This document shows, piece by piece, positions 5,324-5,828 of a stretch of DNA of 5,828 bases (positions are counted from its first letter, which is position 1; each line of letters starts with the position of its first letter). A program made the translations under genes and the position numbers. Source of the DNA: Flavobacteriales bacterium (GTDB lineage: Bacteria; Bacteroidota; Bacteroidia; Flavobacteriales; UA16); NCBI GenBank assembly GCA_030831885.1, contig JAURKF010000126.1, positions 1 to 5,828 of the forward strand. Reading direction: 5' to 3'. The notes beneath the pieces were generated by a model. The model did no database searches, was not told the origin of the DNA, and saw only the letters and a program-made list of their open reading frames with translations.

Positions 5324-5828
5324 ATGTCTCGCGACCTAAAATATACAAGGAACATTGGTATCGCTGCTCACATCGATGCTGGCAAAACAACAACTACGGA
5401 GCGCATACTTTACTACTCCGGTGTAAATCACAAAATTGGTGAGGTACACGATGGCGCTGCTACCATGGACTGGATGGCTCAGGAGCAGGAGCGCGGTATT
5501 ACAATCACTTCAGCCGCGACTACCGTTAGCTGGAACTACCGCAACAACAAATACCACATCAACATCATTGATACCCCGGGTCACGTGGATTTTACCGTTG
5601 AGGTGAATCGTTCACTGCGCGTATTGGATGGATTGGTGTTCTTGTTCTCTGCTGTTGACGGTGTTGAACCTCAATCAGAAACCAACTGGCGTCTGGCCAA
5701 CAACTACAATGTTGCTCGTATCGGTTTCGTAAACAAAATGGACCGTCAGGGTGCCGATTTCTTGAAAGTGTGCAAGCAGGTGAAGGATATGCTCGGCAGC
5801 CATGCTGTGCCACTGCAATTGCCTATCG
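5324..5828 (+). CDS. fusA: Elongation factor G, N-terminal 168 codons (3'-truncated by the window edge)
   Basis: Translational GTPase that drives movement of tRNA and mRNA after peptide bond formation and, with RRF, splits ribosomes for recycling. The visible part is most of the G domain: P-loop AHIDAGKTT (15-23), switch I with RGITI (57-61) and SAATT after it, DTPGH (83-87, with the catalytic His87), and NKMD (137-140). The start [22 protein letters not shown] matches the family N-terminus and is backed by AAAGGA 5 nt upstream. Stretches such as [24 protein letters not shown] (99-122) are the form seen in Bacteroidota. About three quarters of the protein (usual length near 700 residues: rest of the G domain and domains II-V) lies beyond the window; no frameshift or stop is seen in the part present. 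In this phylum rpsJ and the S10 cluster often follow fusA, a prediction for the next sequence. Confidence 0.97.
   Translation, partial: MSRDLKYTRNIGIAAHIDAGKTTTTERILYYSGVNHKIGEVHDGAATMDWMAQEQERGITITSAATTVSWNYRNNKYHINIIDTPGHVDFTVEVNRSLRVLDGLVFLFSAVDGVEPQSETNWRLANNYNVARIGFVNKMDRQGADFLKVCKQVKDMLGSHAVPLQLPI

Noticed and set aside
5592..5813. Minus-strand open frame opposite the start of fusA
   Set aside because: The + strand encodes the conserved EF-G G domain through this region; the antisense translation is rich in Cys, His and Arg and has no recognisable domain.
1..5828. Mobile elements, CRISPR arrays, defence or toxin-antitoxin modules, tRNA or rRNA genes
   Set aside because: No transposase or integrase motifs, terminal inverted repeats, regularly spaced repeats or RNA-gene signatures were seen on either strand; the window is conserved housekeeping DNA plus envelope genes.

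Overview
The window reads as an ordinary chromosomal stretch from a member of the Bacteroidota, probably Flavobacteriia-like. The evidence is the EF-G and S12/S7 sequences (for example [14 protein letters not shown] in EF-G and the Pro/Ala/Lys tail of S12), a lipoprotein-type dipeptidyl peptidase III, little use of Shine-Dalgarno sequences, and promoters of the TTG-N19-TAnnTTTG type used by this phylum. The genus cannot be told from the sequence alone. All genes lie on the + strand.

Layout: (1) positions 1-1211 hold the C-terminal ~400 residues of a GT4/GT-B-like glycosyltransferase whose start is outside the window. (2) 1272-3317 encodes an M49 dipeptidyl peptidase III with a lipoprotein signal, HEVIGH and EEGRAD zinc motifs. 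It is closed by a textbook rho-independent terminator with a UUCG tetraloop (3340-3371). (3) 3400-4104 encodes a secreted, probable outer-membrane beta-barrel protein of unknown function. Its promoter sits directly behind that terminator, so close to the ATG that the mRNA may be leaderless. (4) 4105-4398 is an AT-rich intergenic region with two small dyads, a near-consensus Bacteroidota promoter and a ~60-nt leader. (5) 4399-5828 is the start of the str operon: rpsL (S12), rpsG (S7) and the first 168 codons of fusA (EF-G), which runs off the window.

The last three genes work together in translation: S12 and S7 are 30S subunit proteins and EF-G drives translocation. The first three genes have envelope-related or sugar-transfer roles and share no obvious pathway. 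The annotated starts of DPP III, the barrel protein and rpsL are all moved downstream from the longest possible ORF on the basis of signal peptides, family N-termini or an overlapping terminator.

I found no mobile elements, CRISPR arrays, tRNA/rRNA genes or evidence of a new multi-gene system. The points most worth checking are regulatory: the terminator/promoter overlap at 3340-3400 and the alternative hairpins in the rpsL leader.
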